From contig OY821614.1 in assembly GCA_963682085.1 (NCBI GenBank), positions 310,001 through 374,000 of the forward strand: a stretch of 64,000 bases of DNA, written 5' to 3'. The DNA comes from Thiodubiliella sp900128405 (GTDB lineage Bacteria > Pseudomonadota > Gammaproteobacteria > PS1 > Pseudothioglobaceae). A model generated the notes under the pieces. That model searched no databases. It worked only from the letters and a program-made list of their open reading frames with translations, and was not told the DNA's origin. This document shows positions 53,846 through 62,215 of this stretch, piece by piece. Position 1 is the stretch's first letter. Each line of letters opens with the position of its first letter. Both the position numbers and the translations under genes were made by a program.

Positions 53846-55681
53846 ATGAATAAAATAAACCAAAAATACTTAAACGCATTTCCTAACTCTCACAAAATCT
53901 ATGTTGAGGGCTCTCGCTCTGACATTCAAGTACCAATGCGTGAAATTACCCTTACCGACACGATTGGCGAATTGGCTGAGAAAAACGACCCCATTTATGT
54001 ATATGATACCTCAGGTGCTTACACTGACCCAAAGGCGAGCATTGACTTACACAAGGGTTTGGACAATGTTCGTTCAAATTGGATTGCAGAGCGTAACGAC
54101 ACAGAATTGTTGGGCGAGTTAAGTTCAAATTTTTCCAACCAACGCCGTGATGATGAGGCATTAGACGAACTTCGTTTTGAGCACTTACAAGCACCAAGAC
54201 GCGCCAAGCAAGGTAAAAATGTATCGCAAATGCACTACGCACGCCAAGGCATTATCACGCCTGAAATGGAATATATTGCCATTCGTGAAAACTGCAAATG
54301 GCAGGATTACAAAGACCAAATTGGACAGCAAAAAGGTGAGTCATTTGGTGCCAACATTCCTGATGAAATTACCCCTGAATTTGTGCGGGATGAAGTTGCC
54401 CGTGGGCGTGCAGTGATTCCTGCTAATATTAACCACCCTGAGAGCGAGCCGATGATTATTGGACGCAATTTTATGGTTAAAATTAACGGCAATATTGGCA
54501 ATTCTGCACTGGGTTCAAGTATCGATGAAGAGGTTGATAAAATGGTATGGGGTATTCGTTGGGGTGCTGATACGATTATGGATTTATCCACTGGTAAAAA
54601 TATCCACGAAACCCGTGAATGGATTATTCGCAATTCCCCTGTGCCGATTGGCACTGTGCCAATTTATCAAGCCTTGGAAAAGGTGAATGGCGTAGCAGAA
54701 GACCTAACTTGGGCAGTGTTTCGTGATACCTTGATTGAGCAAGCCGAGCAAGGCGTGGATTATTTTACTATCCATGCAGGTGTGCGTCTTAAATATGTGC
54801 CACTTACTATTAATAGAATCACAGGCATTGTTTCCAGAGGGGGTTCAATTATGGCAAAGTGGTGTTTAGCACATCACACAGAAAGTTTTATTTACACGCA
54901 TTTTGAAGAAATTTGCGATATTATGAAAGCCTATGACATTACTTTTTCCTTAGGCGATGGACTGCGTCCCGGCTGTATTGCTGATGCCAATGATGCCGCT
55001 CAATTTGGCGAGTTAGAAACGCTGGGCGAGCTGACCAAAATCGCATGGAAGCACGATGTGCAAACCTTTATTGAAGGTCCGGGACATGTGCCAATGCAAA
55101 TGATTAAAGAAAATATGGACAAACAACTGAGCGAATGTGGTGAAGCACCATTTTATACCCTAGGTCCATTGACCACCGACATTGCCCCCGGTTATGACCA
55201 TATTACTAGTGCCATTGGTGCGGCACAAATCGGCTGGTATGGTTGTGCAATGCTTTGTTATGTTACGCCAAAAGAGCATTTGGGTTTACCCAATCAAGAC
55301 GATGTTAAGCAAGGTATTATTGCTTATAAAATTGCAGCTCACGCTGCCGACCTTGCCAAAGGTCATCCGGGTGCACAAATTCGTGATAATGCTTTGTCAA
55401 AAGCAAGGTTTGAATTTAGATGGGAAGACCAATTTAATCTTGGCTTAGACCCAGACACTGCTCGCAAATATCACGATGAAACCTTACCTAAGCAAGCCGC
55501 AAAGACTTCACACTTTTGCTCAATGTGCGGGCCAAAATTTTGTTCAATGAAAATTACTCAAGAAATCAAAACTATGGATAAAGAAGAAATTGCCAAAATT
55601 AATGCCATTCAAATTGAAATGGACAACAAATCCGCAGAATTTTTAGCCAATGACAGTGAAATTTATATAAAAGAAGTTTAG
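53846..55681 (+). CDS. thiC: phosphomethylpyrimidine synthase
   Basis: ThiC turns AIR into HMP-phosphate for thiamine by radical-SAM chemistry. The 611-residue protein has VPMREITLTDT, MHYARQGIITPEMEY, WGADTIMDLSTGKNIHETR, GVRLKYVPLT and the C-terminal cluster motif CSMCGPKFCSM. Length is normal. I see no TPP riboswitch (no CTGAGA or ACCTGA element) in the ~200 bp between hemB and thiC. Confidence 0.97.
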   Translation: MNKINQKYLNAFPNSHKIYVEGSRSDIQVPMREITLTDTIGELAEKNDPIYVYDTSGAYTDPKASIDLHKGLDNVRSNWIAERNDTELLGELSSNFSNQRRDDEALDELRFEHLQAPRRAKQGKNVSQMHYARQGIITPEMEYIAIRENCKWQDYKDQIGQQKGESFGANIPDEITPEFVRDEVARGRAVIPANINHPESEPMIIGRNFMVKINGNIGNSALGSSIDEEVDKMVWGIRWGADTIMDLSTGKNIHETREWIIRNSPVPIGTVPIYQALEKVNGVAEDLTWAVFRDTLIEQAEQGVDYFTIHAGVRLKYVPLTINRITGIVSRGGSIMAKWCLAHHTESFIYTHFEEICDIMKAYDITFSLGDGLRPGCIADANDAAQFGELETLGELTKIAWKHDVQTFIEGPGHVPMQMIKENMDKQLSECGEAPFYTLGPLTTDIAPGYDHITSAIGAAQIGWYGCAMLCYVTPKEHLGLPNQDDVKQGIIAYKIAAHAADLAKGHPGAQIRDNALSKARFEFRWEDQFNLGLDPDTARKYHDETLPKQAAKTSHFCSMCGPKFCSMKITQEIKTMDKEEIAKINAIQIEMDNKSAEFLANDSEIYIKEV

Positions 55682-55823
55682 TTTTCTTTTTTAGCATTTC
55701 AAAATTCTTTAAACAGTATTGTTTTAAGGTTTCGAAATAAGTATTTTTCACTAATGTTAAGATTGGTTTTTTTTGCCCATTTTTTCATTACAACAGTTCG
55801 TTTTAATCATTATAATCAATCAC

Positions 55824-56708
55824 ATGAAAAAAAATACTTATTTGCTGGTGTTATTATTATTTGCTAATATAGCTTTTGCAGGCGTGCATCCAACAAAACC
55901 TTGGATTGAAATTAATTATCCGCAAGACCAAGATAAATTATGGTGGGATGATGCATGGTGGCAGCAGGGGCAATTGCCTACACCGCAGAATTATCAAGTT
56001 ACTACCGAAGAAATCACCTATAACGATGACGGTGTAACTGTTGAAGGTTATGTGTTTAAGCCAACCAAGCCAGGTAAATATCCAGCTGTGTTGTTCCAGC
56101 ATGGTCGCCGAGGGCTTGATGATTTGGTTTTGCCACGGATAAAGCGTTTAGCGGCGCGTGGTTTTATTGTGCTTGCACCCGATGTATATGGGACTTATAT
56201 GCAGCCGCCCATGCCAATTCAGCACAACGAAATTTACGATAAGCATGTTGCCAAAGGTATTGATGTGTTATTGCAACGCACTGATATTAGTAGTAATAAA
56301 GCGTGTGTTGTTTCGCACACTCGTGGCGGTTATATGACGCTTAAGGCTCTGGTAACGCACAATCGGCAAATAGACAAGGTGGCGTGCTATGTATCGTATT
56401 ATCCACATTGGCAAAACCCCAATGCACCTGAAGTTGAGCAGGTATATCAATATGCATCGCAGCTTAATCAGCTCAAAGTGCCAACGCTGGTTTTTATTGG
56501 CGAGCATGAGCAGTATCAAAGAATGAGACCAATTTTTATGGGTATTGATATTTTAAAAAATAATGGCGTGCCAGCAGAGTTGATTGTTTATCCGGGGGTG
56601 GGCAGGGGATTTGATTTTAGAATGCAATCCAGAACATTCGCTGATGATTTAGCAACCAAAGATGCCAACCAAAGAACAGCGGATTTTATTAGTAAGCATT
56701 TACGATAA
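55824..56708 (+). CDS. secreted dienelactone-hydrolase-like protein with altered catalytic residues
   Basis: The 294-residue product (ATG 55824; an earlier ATG gives an implausible N-terminus) has a signal peptide ending in NIAFA. The fold marks are FQHGRRGLDDL, FIVLAPDVYGTY, the elbow VVSHTRGGYMT, VFIGEHEQY and VGRGFDFR. In active relatives the elbow carries Cys or Ser and the last motif GHGFDFR carries His; here they are Thr and Arg. It may bind rather than hydrolyse. Confidence 0.78.
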   Translation: MKKNTYLLVLLLFANIAFAGVHPTKPWIEINYPQDQDKLWWDDAWWQQGQLPTPQNYQVTTEEITYNDDGVTVEGYVFKPTKPGKYPAVLFQHGRRGLDDLVLPRIKRLAARGFIVLAPDVYGTYMQPPMPIQHNEIYDKHVAKGIDVLLQRTDISSNKACVVSHTRGGYMTLKALVTHNRQIDKVACYVSYYPHWQNPNAPEVEQVYQYASQLNQLKVPTLVFIGEHEQYQRMRPIFMGIDILKNNGVPAELIVYPGVGRGFDFRMQSRTFADDLATKDANQRTADFISKHLR

Positions 56709-56722
56709 GACTGCTATTGAGA

Positions 56723-57979
56723 TTATTGTGGTAAGAGCGAGGTGATTTTTTGCATAAGTTTGTCGGTTGCACCTTGTTTGGATTGGAGATATTGTAGAGC
56801 GTTATTGCCGAGGGATTCGGCAGTGTTGTCATGGGTGAGCAAGTGGGTAATTTCTACAAACAATTCATCGGCATTTTGCACTTGAATGGCGGCGTTTTGA
56901 TTGAGTAAATCGGTTGATATTTCAGCGAAGTTAAAGACATAAGTGCCGAAGATAATGGGTTTGGCGAGGGCAGCAGGTTCAAGCATATTGTGCCCGCCTG
57001 TTTTGACTAGACTGCCCCCCATAAAAACCACATTAGCAATATCAAAATAATTCATCATCTCACCCATGGAATCGCCTAGGAGTATGTCGCAGTGGTCGCA
57101 AATTTGATTGTCGGAGCGTTTGATAATGTTGATTTTGTGTTTTTGTGCGAGTTTGTAAACTTCGTTGAAGCGTTCAGGGTGTCGGGGGATAATGATGAGT
57201 AAGGCATCAATTTTGTTTTTTTGCTTGGCATAAGCTTCAATGATTTGCGCTTCTTCGCCTTTGTGGGTGCTGGCAAAAACCACTACTTTGCGTTTATCTG
57301 TTAAGGCATTGAGTTGCTTGGAAATGACTTGATTTGCGGTGGGATTTAGTTCAAACTTGATATTGCCTGCCATTATAACCTTGTCTTTGCTTGCACCGAG
57401 TGTGATAAAACGCTGGGCAGAGTTGCGGTTTTGTGTGGCAATGACATTAAGTTTATTTAGCGTTTGCTGTGCTAATTTTGGTGCAAATTTTTGATATTTT
57501 TCTAGTGAACGAGGGGAAAGTCTGGCGTTTACCAATAAACTTGGAATGTTGTTTTTATGCAAAGTGTGATATAAGCTTGGCCAAATTTCCGTTTCTAATA
57601 AAATGCAAATTTTTGGGTTGATTTTTTTAACATAACGATTCACAATCAACGGTAAATCAAACGGAAAATAATAATGCAATACTTTATCTTGGTAAGTGTC
57701 TCGAATAGCTTGTGAGCCTGTGGGCGTGGTGCTGGTAACCAGTATTTTATATTGTGGATATTGCTTTATTAACGCATCAATCAAGACAGTTGCCGCTCTA
57801 AATTCCCCCACTGAAACGCAATGCACCCAAATGATTCCCTCAGGAATAATATCAACAAACCCCAGTCGCTCACCAATTCTTTTGCCGTAAGCAGGCGTTG
57901 TTAAACCTTTAAAAAAAAAGCGTAATAGCATGATGGGCAGTAATAAATATCCAATTAGGTTGTATAGAGTTTGATTCAT
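56723..57979 (-). CDS. waaA: 3-deoxy-D-manno-octulosonic-acid (Kdo) transferase
   Basis: WaaA adds Kdo to lipid IVA in lipopolysaccharide assembly. The 418-residue GT30 enzyme has an N-terminal membrane anchor, IWVHCVSVGEFRAA with the catalytic Glu (about 50-63), ILLETEIWPSL (about 127-137), and FMGGSLVKTGGHNMLEPAALAKP near 320. Its presence shows a Gram-negative outer membrane with Kdo. Confidence 0.95.
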   Translation of the reverse strand: MNQTLYNLIGYLLLPIMLLRFFFKGLTTPAYGKRIGERLGFVDIIPEGIIWVHCVSVGEFRAATVLIDALIKQYPQYKILVTSTTPTGSQAIRDTYQDKVLHYYFPFDLPLIVNRYVKKINPKICILLETEIWPSLYHTLHKNNIPSLLVNARLSPRSLEKYQKFAPKLAQQTLNKLNVIATQNRNSAQRFITLGASKDKVIMAGNIKFELNPTANQVISKQLNALTDKRKVVVFASTHKGEEAQIIEAYAKQKNKIDALLIIIPRHPERFNEVYKLAQKHKINIIKRSDNQICDHCDILLGDSMGEMMNYFDIANVVFMGGSLVKTGGHNMLEPAALAKPIIFGTYVFNFAEISTDLLNQNAAIQVQNADELFVEITHLLTHDNTAESLGNNALQYLQSKQGATDKLMQKITSLLPQ

Positions 57980-58023
57980 TGATGAATGGTATAATTTCGT
58001 TCATTGTATTTTAATGGTTTTTT

Positions 58024-59037
58024 ATGAAGTTTGTAGATTCCGCTAGTATTCGCATTGAGGCTGGCAAAGGTGGTGCAGGATGTTTGGGTTTTCGTCGGGA
58101 AAAATATATTCCTGACGGCGGACCTGATGGTGGCGACGGTGGTGATGGTGGGCATATTTATTTTCGTGGACAGGAGGGCTTAAACACGCTGAGTGAATTT
58201 CGCTTTAATCGTCTGTTTAGGGCAAAAAATGGACAACCTGGGTCGGGTCAAAATAAACGAGGTAAATCGGCACAACATTTAACCGTTGAGATTCCGTTAG
58301 GCACCAAAGTGTATGATTTAGAAACCGATGAATTGATTGGCGAGATGGTTACACATGAGCAAATTATGTTGGTTGCCAAAGGTGGATTTCACGGTTTAGG
58401 CAATACACGGTTTAAATCCAGTATCAATCGTGCGCCACGAAAAACCACACCGGGTTCACTGGGTGAAGTGCGTGAAATTGGTTTAGAAATGAGCGTAATG
58501 GCAGATATTGGCTTGCTCGGTATGCCGAATGCAGGTAAATCAAGTTTAATTCGTCAGATTTCTAGTGCCAGACCTAAAGTGGCAGATTATCCATTTACCA
58601 CCTTGCATCCGTCTTTGGGCGTGGTGTCTCATTATGACGAACATATTGTTATGGCAGACATTCCCGGATTGATTGAAGATGCCAGCGAAGGCGTGGGCTT
58701 GGGGTTTGAATTTTTAAAACATTTGTCTCGTGCTAAAGCGTTATTACATATAGTGGATGTGATGCCTGCTGATGGCTCAGACCCTGTGAAAAATTTCTTA
58801 ATCATTGAAAATGAATTGGCAAAATACGACCAAGAATTGGCAAGTAAACCTCGATTGTTGGCGATTAACAAAATGGATTTATTGCCAGAGGATGAGCGAG
58901 CAAAGGTTACTGCTGATATTGTAAAATCGATTAAATACAAAGGCGAAGTATTTCATATTTCTGCCTTAAATGGCTTAGGTTGTAAGGATTTAATCAAAGG
59001 GCTATTTGAGTTAATAAAAACATTAGACGATGAATAA
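58024..59037 (+). CDS. obgE: GTPase ObgE/CgtA
   Basis: Obg GTPases help 50S ribosome assembly and stress control. The 337-residue protein begins with the glycine-rich Obg fold (GKGGAGCLGFRREKYIPDGGP, GGDGGDGG) and has G1 GMPNAGKSS (about 166-174), G3 DIPGL, G4 NKMDLL and G5 SALNG. It lacks the long acidic tail of E. coli ObgE. proB starts inside its end (8-nt overlap). Confidence 0.97.
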   Translation: MKFVDSASIRIEAGKGGAGCLGFRREKYIPDGGPDGGDGGDGGHIYFRGQEGLNTLSEFRFNRLFRAKNGQPGSGQNKRGKSAQHLTVEIPLGTKVYDLETDELIGEMVTHEQIMLVAKGGFHGLGNTRFKSSINRAPRKTTPGSLGEVREIGLEMSVMADIGLLGMPNAGKSSLIRQISSARPKVADYPFTTLHPSLGVVSHYDEHIVMADIPGLIEDASEGVGLGFEFLKHLSRAKALLHIVDVMPADGSDPVKNFLIIENELAKYDQELASKPRLLAINKMDLLPEDERAKVTADIVKSIKYKGEVFHISALNGLGCKDLIKGLFELIKTLDDE

Positions 59038-59797
59038 AAGATGGGTAATTAAAATAGGTTCTGCATTGCTAACGAATGATGGCAAAGGTTTGGACAAAGT
59101 TGCTATTGCCGCATGGGTGGCACAAATTAGCGAACTTAAGCGTCAAAATATTGATGTGGTGCTGGTGTCCAGTGGGGCAATTGCCGAAGGAATGCAGCGC
59201 TTAGGCTGGGCAACTCGACCAAACAACATCCATCAACTACAGGCCGCCGCTGCCGTTGGGCAAATGGGTTTAGTGCAAACTTACGAATCTCTATTTGCCA
59301 AACACGATATTCACACCGCACAAGTCTTGTTAATTCACGATGATTTTGCTAACCTTAAACAAAGTGAAAATGTCAGTGCTACCTTAAATAATCTATTGGC
59401 ATTAGGCATTGTGCCGATTGTTAATGAAAATGACACCGTTGCTACTGATGAAATTAAATTAGGCGATAACGATACTTTAGCAGCACTTGTGGCAAATTTG
59501 GTGGGGGCAAATCAGTTGATTATTTTGACCGACCAAGGTGGCGTATATGATGCCGACCCACGCCAAAATCCTGATGCTAAGTTAATTGACAAAATCCAAG
59601 TAAACGATGAAAAACTGGAGAAAGTTGCCAGTAGAGCAGGTGGCTCACTAGGCTCTGGCGGTATGTATACCAAAGTCTTAGCCGCTCAAACTGCTGCCAA
59701 GACTAACACCAATACCGTCATTGCCTCGGGTAAAACTGATAATGTGTTGACTCATTTGCAAGCAGGCAAGCATATTGGCACTTTGATTTATTGCTAA
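59030..59797 (+). CDS. proB: glutamate 5-kinase, short form
   Basis: ProB phosphorylates glutamate in proline synthesis. The 255-residue protein has the amino-acid-kinase marks WVIKIGSALLT, VLVSSGAIAEGMQRLG, PIVNENDTVATDEIKLGDNDTLAALVA split over the active site, and LGSGGMYTKVLAA. It stops where E. coli ProB (367) continues into the PUA domain, so it is the PUA-less form, which elsewhere shows weaker proline feedback. It overlaps obgE by 8 nt. Confidence 0.95.
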   Translation: MNKRWVIKIGSALLTNDGKGLDKVAIAAWVAQISELKRQNIDVVLVSSGAIAEGMQRLGWATRPNNIHQLQAAAAVGQMGLVQTYESLFAKHDIHTAQVLLIHDDFANLKQSENVSATLNNLLALGIVPIVNENDTVATDEIKLGDNDTLAALVANLVGANQLIILTDQGGVYDADPRQNPDAKLIDKIQVNDEKLEKVASRAGGSLGSGGMYTKVLAAQTAAKTNTNTVIASGKTDNVLTHLQAGKHIGTLIYC

Positions 59798-59861
59798 TTT
59801 TTTTTTGAGTATCAATACCTTTTCCGCAGAATAATTTTTCCTGTGTGGTTCTTTTAAGGTT

Positions 59862-60602
59862 TTAGGGGTTTGTTGCCATAATAAAAACAGTTGCCAGTAT
59901 TAAAAAAGGGCCAAAAGCGATTTTCTTATGCCTTGATTGTTTACTCAATAGAATAAATATAATACTAAGTATGGAGGATATTAGTAACAATTGATCCAAC
60001 GCTTGCCAGCCAAGCCAAGCCCCCAAGGCGGCAGTAAGTTTGAAATCACCATAACCCATCCCCTCTTTATTACGAATGAGTTTAAACCCCCAATAAACAC
60101 CCCACAAGAACAAATACCCAACAACTGCACCTATAATGGCACTTTCCGACTCTTTGTAACTAATACTGTATAAAAGCCCCAGCCATAATAAAGGCAAAGT
60201 GAGCATATCGGGTAATAATTGGTGCGTCATATCAATGACAAACAAAGCAAGTAAGCCATAAGCCAAAGCAAGTAAATAAATACTTTGTAGCGTAAAACCC
60301 CATTGATAAACAATCAACAAGCTCAGTATTCCAGCAATTAACTCAATAATTGGGTATTGTTTGGCTATTTTTGCTTGACAGTATCTACATTTGGCATATT
60401 GAATGGCATAACTAAAAACAGGCACCAAATCATACCAAGATAATTGATGTTTGCAAGTTGGACAAAAGGATCTGCTTGGATGGATTAGACTAATATCCTC
60501 GCCTTTGATTAAAAGGGGTAAGCGGTAAATAATCACATTTAAAAAACTGCCGATACTCAAGCCTAAGAAAAAAACAACAAGCCAATTAAGATAATTTATC
60601 AT
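59862..60602 (-). CDS. pilD: type IV prepilin peptidase/N-methyltransferase
   Basis: PilD cleaves and methylates type IV pilin and type II secretion pseudopilins. The 246-residue membrane protein has the zinc tetracysteine CPTCKHQLSWYD...CRYCQAK (about 47-80), the aspartates in DMTHQLLPD and GMGYGDFKL, and ~7 transmembrane segments. It stands alone here; pilB and pilC are not in the window. Confidence 0.94.
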   Translation of the reverse strand: MINYLNWLVVFFLGLSIGSFLNVIIYRLPLLIKGEDISLIHPSRSFCPTCKHQLSWYDLVPVFSYAIQYAKCRYCQAKIAKQYPIIELIAGILSLLIVYQWGFTLQSIYLLALAYGLLALFVIDMTHQLLPDMLTLPLLWLGLLYSISYKESESAIIGAVVGYLFLWGVYWGFKLIRNKEGMGYGDFKLTAALGAWLGWQALDQLLLISSILSIIFILLSKQSRHKKIAFGPFLILATVFIMATNP

Positions 60603-60968
60603 TGTAAAAACCTCTTTTTTATACTGTTTACTCGGTAATTAAATACCGCTTTTTTAACCTTACTTTACCGCCAAAATTTCTAACATTTTTTTAAATCATT
60701 AACAAAAGACCAATGACCGTTAATACCTACTCTGTCCTTACTTGATGATTATTTATATTTGCGCAACAGTATATATCAATCAATAAAACTTTTGCATAAA
60801 TATGAATAATCAAAAAAATACCAAGTAAATGAAAAGTAGATTTTTGATGATTATTCATATTTATGCAAAGCCCTCAAAATAGTATAATGGCTAAAATTAT
60901 AATGACTGATAGCATATTATTTTGCAATTTAGTTAATCATTCAACTCTATTAAAAAAACATAAGGATT
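60603..60968. other. intergenic gap with a palindromic element
   Basis: No gene visible. It holds the palindromic element at 60787-60875 and AT-rich sequence that must include the promoters for folK and, on the other strand, pilD. I cannot place them with confidence. Confidence 0.6.
60787..60875. repeat. palindromic MITE-like element, copy B
   Basis: An ~89-bp imperfect palindrome: left arm CTTTTGCATAAATATGAATA, right arm ATTATTCATATTTATGCAAA, with GATTTTTGATGATTATTCAT identical to the element at 21541. The centre (ATACCAAGTAAATGAAAAGT) is a decayed form of the other's central hairpin. Confidence 0.75.
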
Positions 60969-61442
60969 ATGCTGGCATACATCGGACTAGGGTCAAACCT
61001 AAACAACCCAAAACAACAAATTCAAAATGCATTGATTGCACTCAATGACGCTAAGGATGTGAAAGTAGTGGCACTATCAAGCTTGTATCAATCACCACCC
61101 ATTGACGGATCAAAGCAGCCTGATTATCTTAATGCTATATGCCAAGTAGATACACATTTAACAGCACTAGAATTACTCTATGTCTGTCAAGCCATTGAGA
61201 CAAAACAGCATCGTGTGCGTGAGAAAAAATGGGATGCAAGAACGATTGATTTAGATATTATTATTTATGGCGTGCAAGTAGTCGCCTCAAAACAGTTAAT
61301 CGTTCCTCATCCAGAAATGATGAATAGAGCATTTGTATTAGTGCCATTAGCAGAAATTGAGCCCGATTTAAAAGTGCCAATTTTAGGCAATGTACAAGAT
61401 TTGATTGGCAAACTGGATGTCTCAGGATTAAAAAAGTTATGA
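60969..61442 (+). CDS. folK: HPPK (6-hydroxymethyl-dihydropterin pyrophosphokinase)
   Basis: FolK transfers pyrophosphate to the dihydropterin in folate synthesis. The 157-residue protein starts MLAYIGLGSNLNNP and has WDARTIDLDIIIYG (Mg-binding Asp pair) and VPHPEMMNRAFVLVPLAEI. It overlaps panB by 4 nt, a common gammaproteobacterial pair. Confidence 0.96.
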   Translation: MLAYIGLGSNLNNPKQQIQNALIALNDAKDVKVVALSSLYQSPPIDGSKQPDYLNAICQVDTHLTALELLYVCQAIETKQHRVREKKWDARTIDLDIIIYGVQVVASKQLIVPHPEMMNRAFVLVPLAEIEPDLKVPILGNVQDLIGKLDVSGLKKL

Positions 61443-62215
61443 ACATTAAAGACCTGAAAACCCTAAAACAATCAGGCGAAAAAATCACCTGTTTAACTGC
61501 TTATGATGCCTCATTTGCCAAATTATTTGACGAATGCAATATTGATATTATCCTAGTAGGTGATTCATTGGGCAATGTCATTAAAGGTGATAAAAACACA
61601 CTCAGCGTAAGTATGAATGATATGATTTACCATACCCAAGCAACCGCAAAAATCACCAAAAAAGCCCTAATAATTGCTGATATGCCCTATCAAAGTTATG
61701 CCAACGCCGAAAAAACCCTAGCAAACGCCAAACGCCTAATCAATGCAGGTGCACAAATGGTCAAATTTGAAGGTGGGCGTGAGTTTGAAGTATGTTTTAA
61801 AATCTTACAACACCACAATATTCCCGTCTGCGGGCACCTAGGATTGCAGCCACAATCCGTATTAAAAATGGGCGGCTACAAAGTCCAAGGCCGAGACCAG
61901 CACAGCGCCGAACGCATCCTAGCCGATGCCAAAGCCCTTGAAAACTGGGGTGTCCAAACCATCGTTATCGAATGTATTCCCGCCAAATTAGGCAAACAAA
62001 TATCCCAATCCCTAGCCATTCCAACCATCGGCATCGGTGCAGGCGTTGATTGTGATGGACAAGTATTGGTAAGTTACGATATGCTTGGCATCACTCAAAA
62101 CCCACCAAAATTTGTTAAAAATTTCTTAACAAATGGCAATATTCAATCTGCCACCAAAGATTTTATTCAAGCAGTTAAAGACAATACTTTTCCTGCTGAT
62201 AAACACAGTTATTAG
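61439..62215 (+). CDS. panB: 3-methyl-2-oxobutanoate hydroxymethyltransferase
   Basis: PanB makes ketopantoate from ketoisovalerate for pantothenate and CoA. The 258-residue protein has CLTAYDASFAKLFDE, ILVGDSLGNV, DMPYQSY, MVKFEGG, CGHLGLQPQS and IPTIGIGAGVDCDGQVLV. Length is normal. panC does not follow; instead a helicase gene begins at the next base after its stop. Confidence 0.97.
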   Translation: MNIKDLKTLKQSGEKITCLTAYDASFAKLFDECNIDIILVGDSLGNVIKGDKNTLSVSMNDMIYHTQATAKITKKALIIADMPYQSYANAEKTLANAKRLINAGAQMVKFEGGREFEVCFKILQHHNIPVCGHLGLQPQSVLKMGGYKVQGRDQHSAERILADAKALENWGVQTIVIECIPAKLGKQISQSLAIPTIGIGAGVDCDGQVLVSYDMLGITQNPPKFVKNFLTNGNIQSATKDFIQAVKDNTFPADKHSY

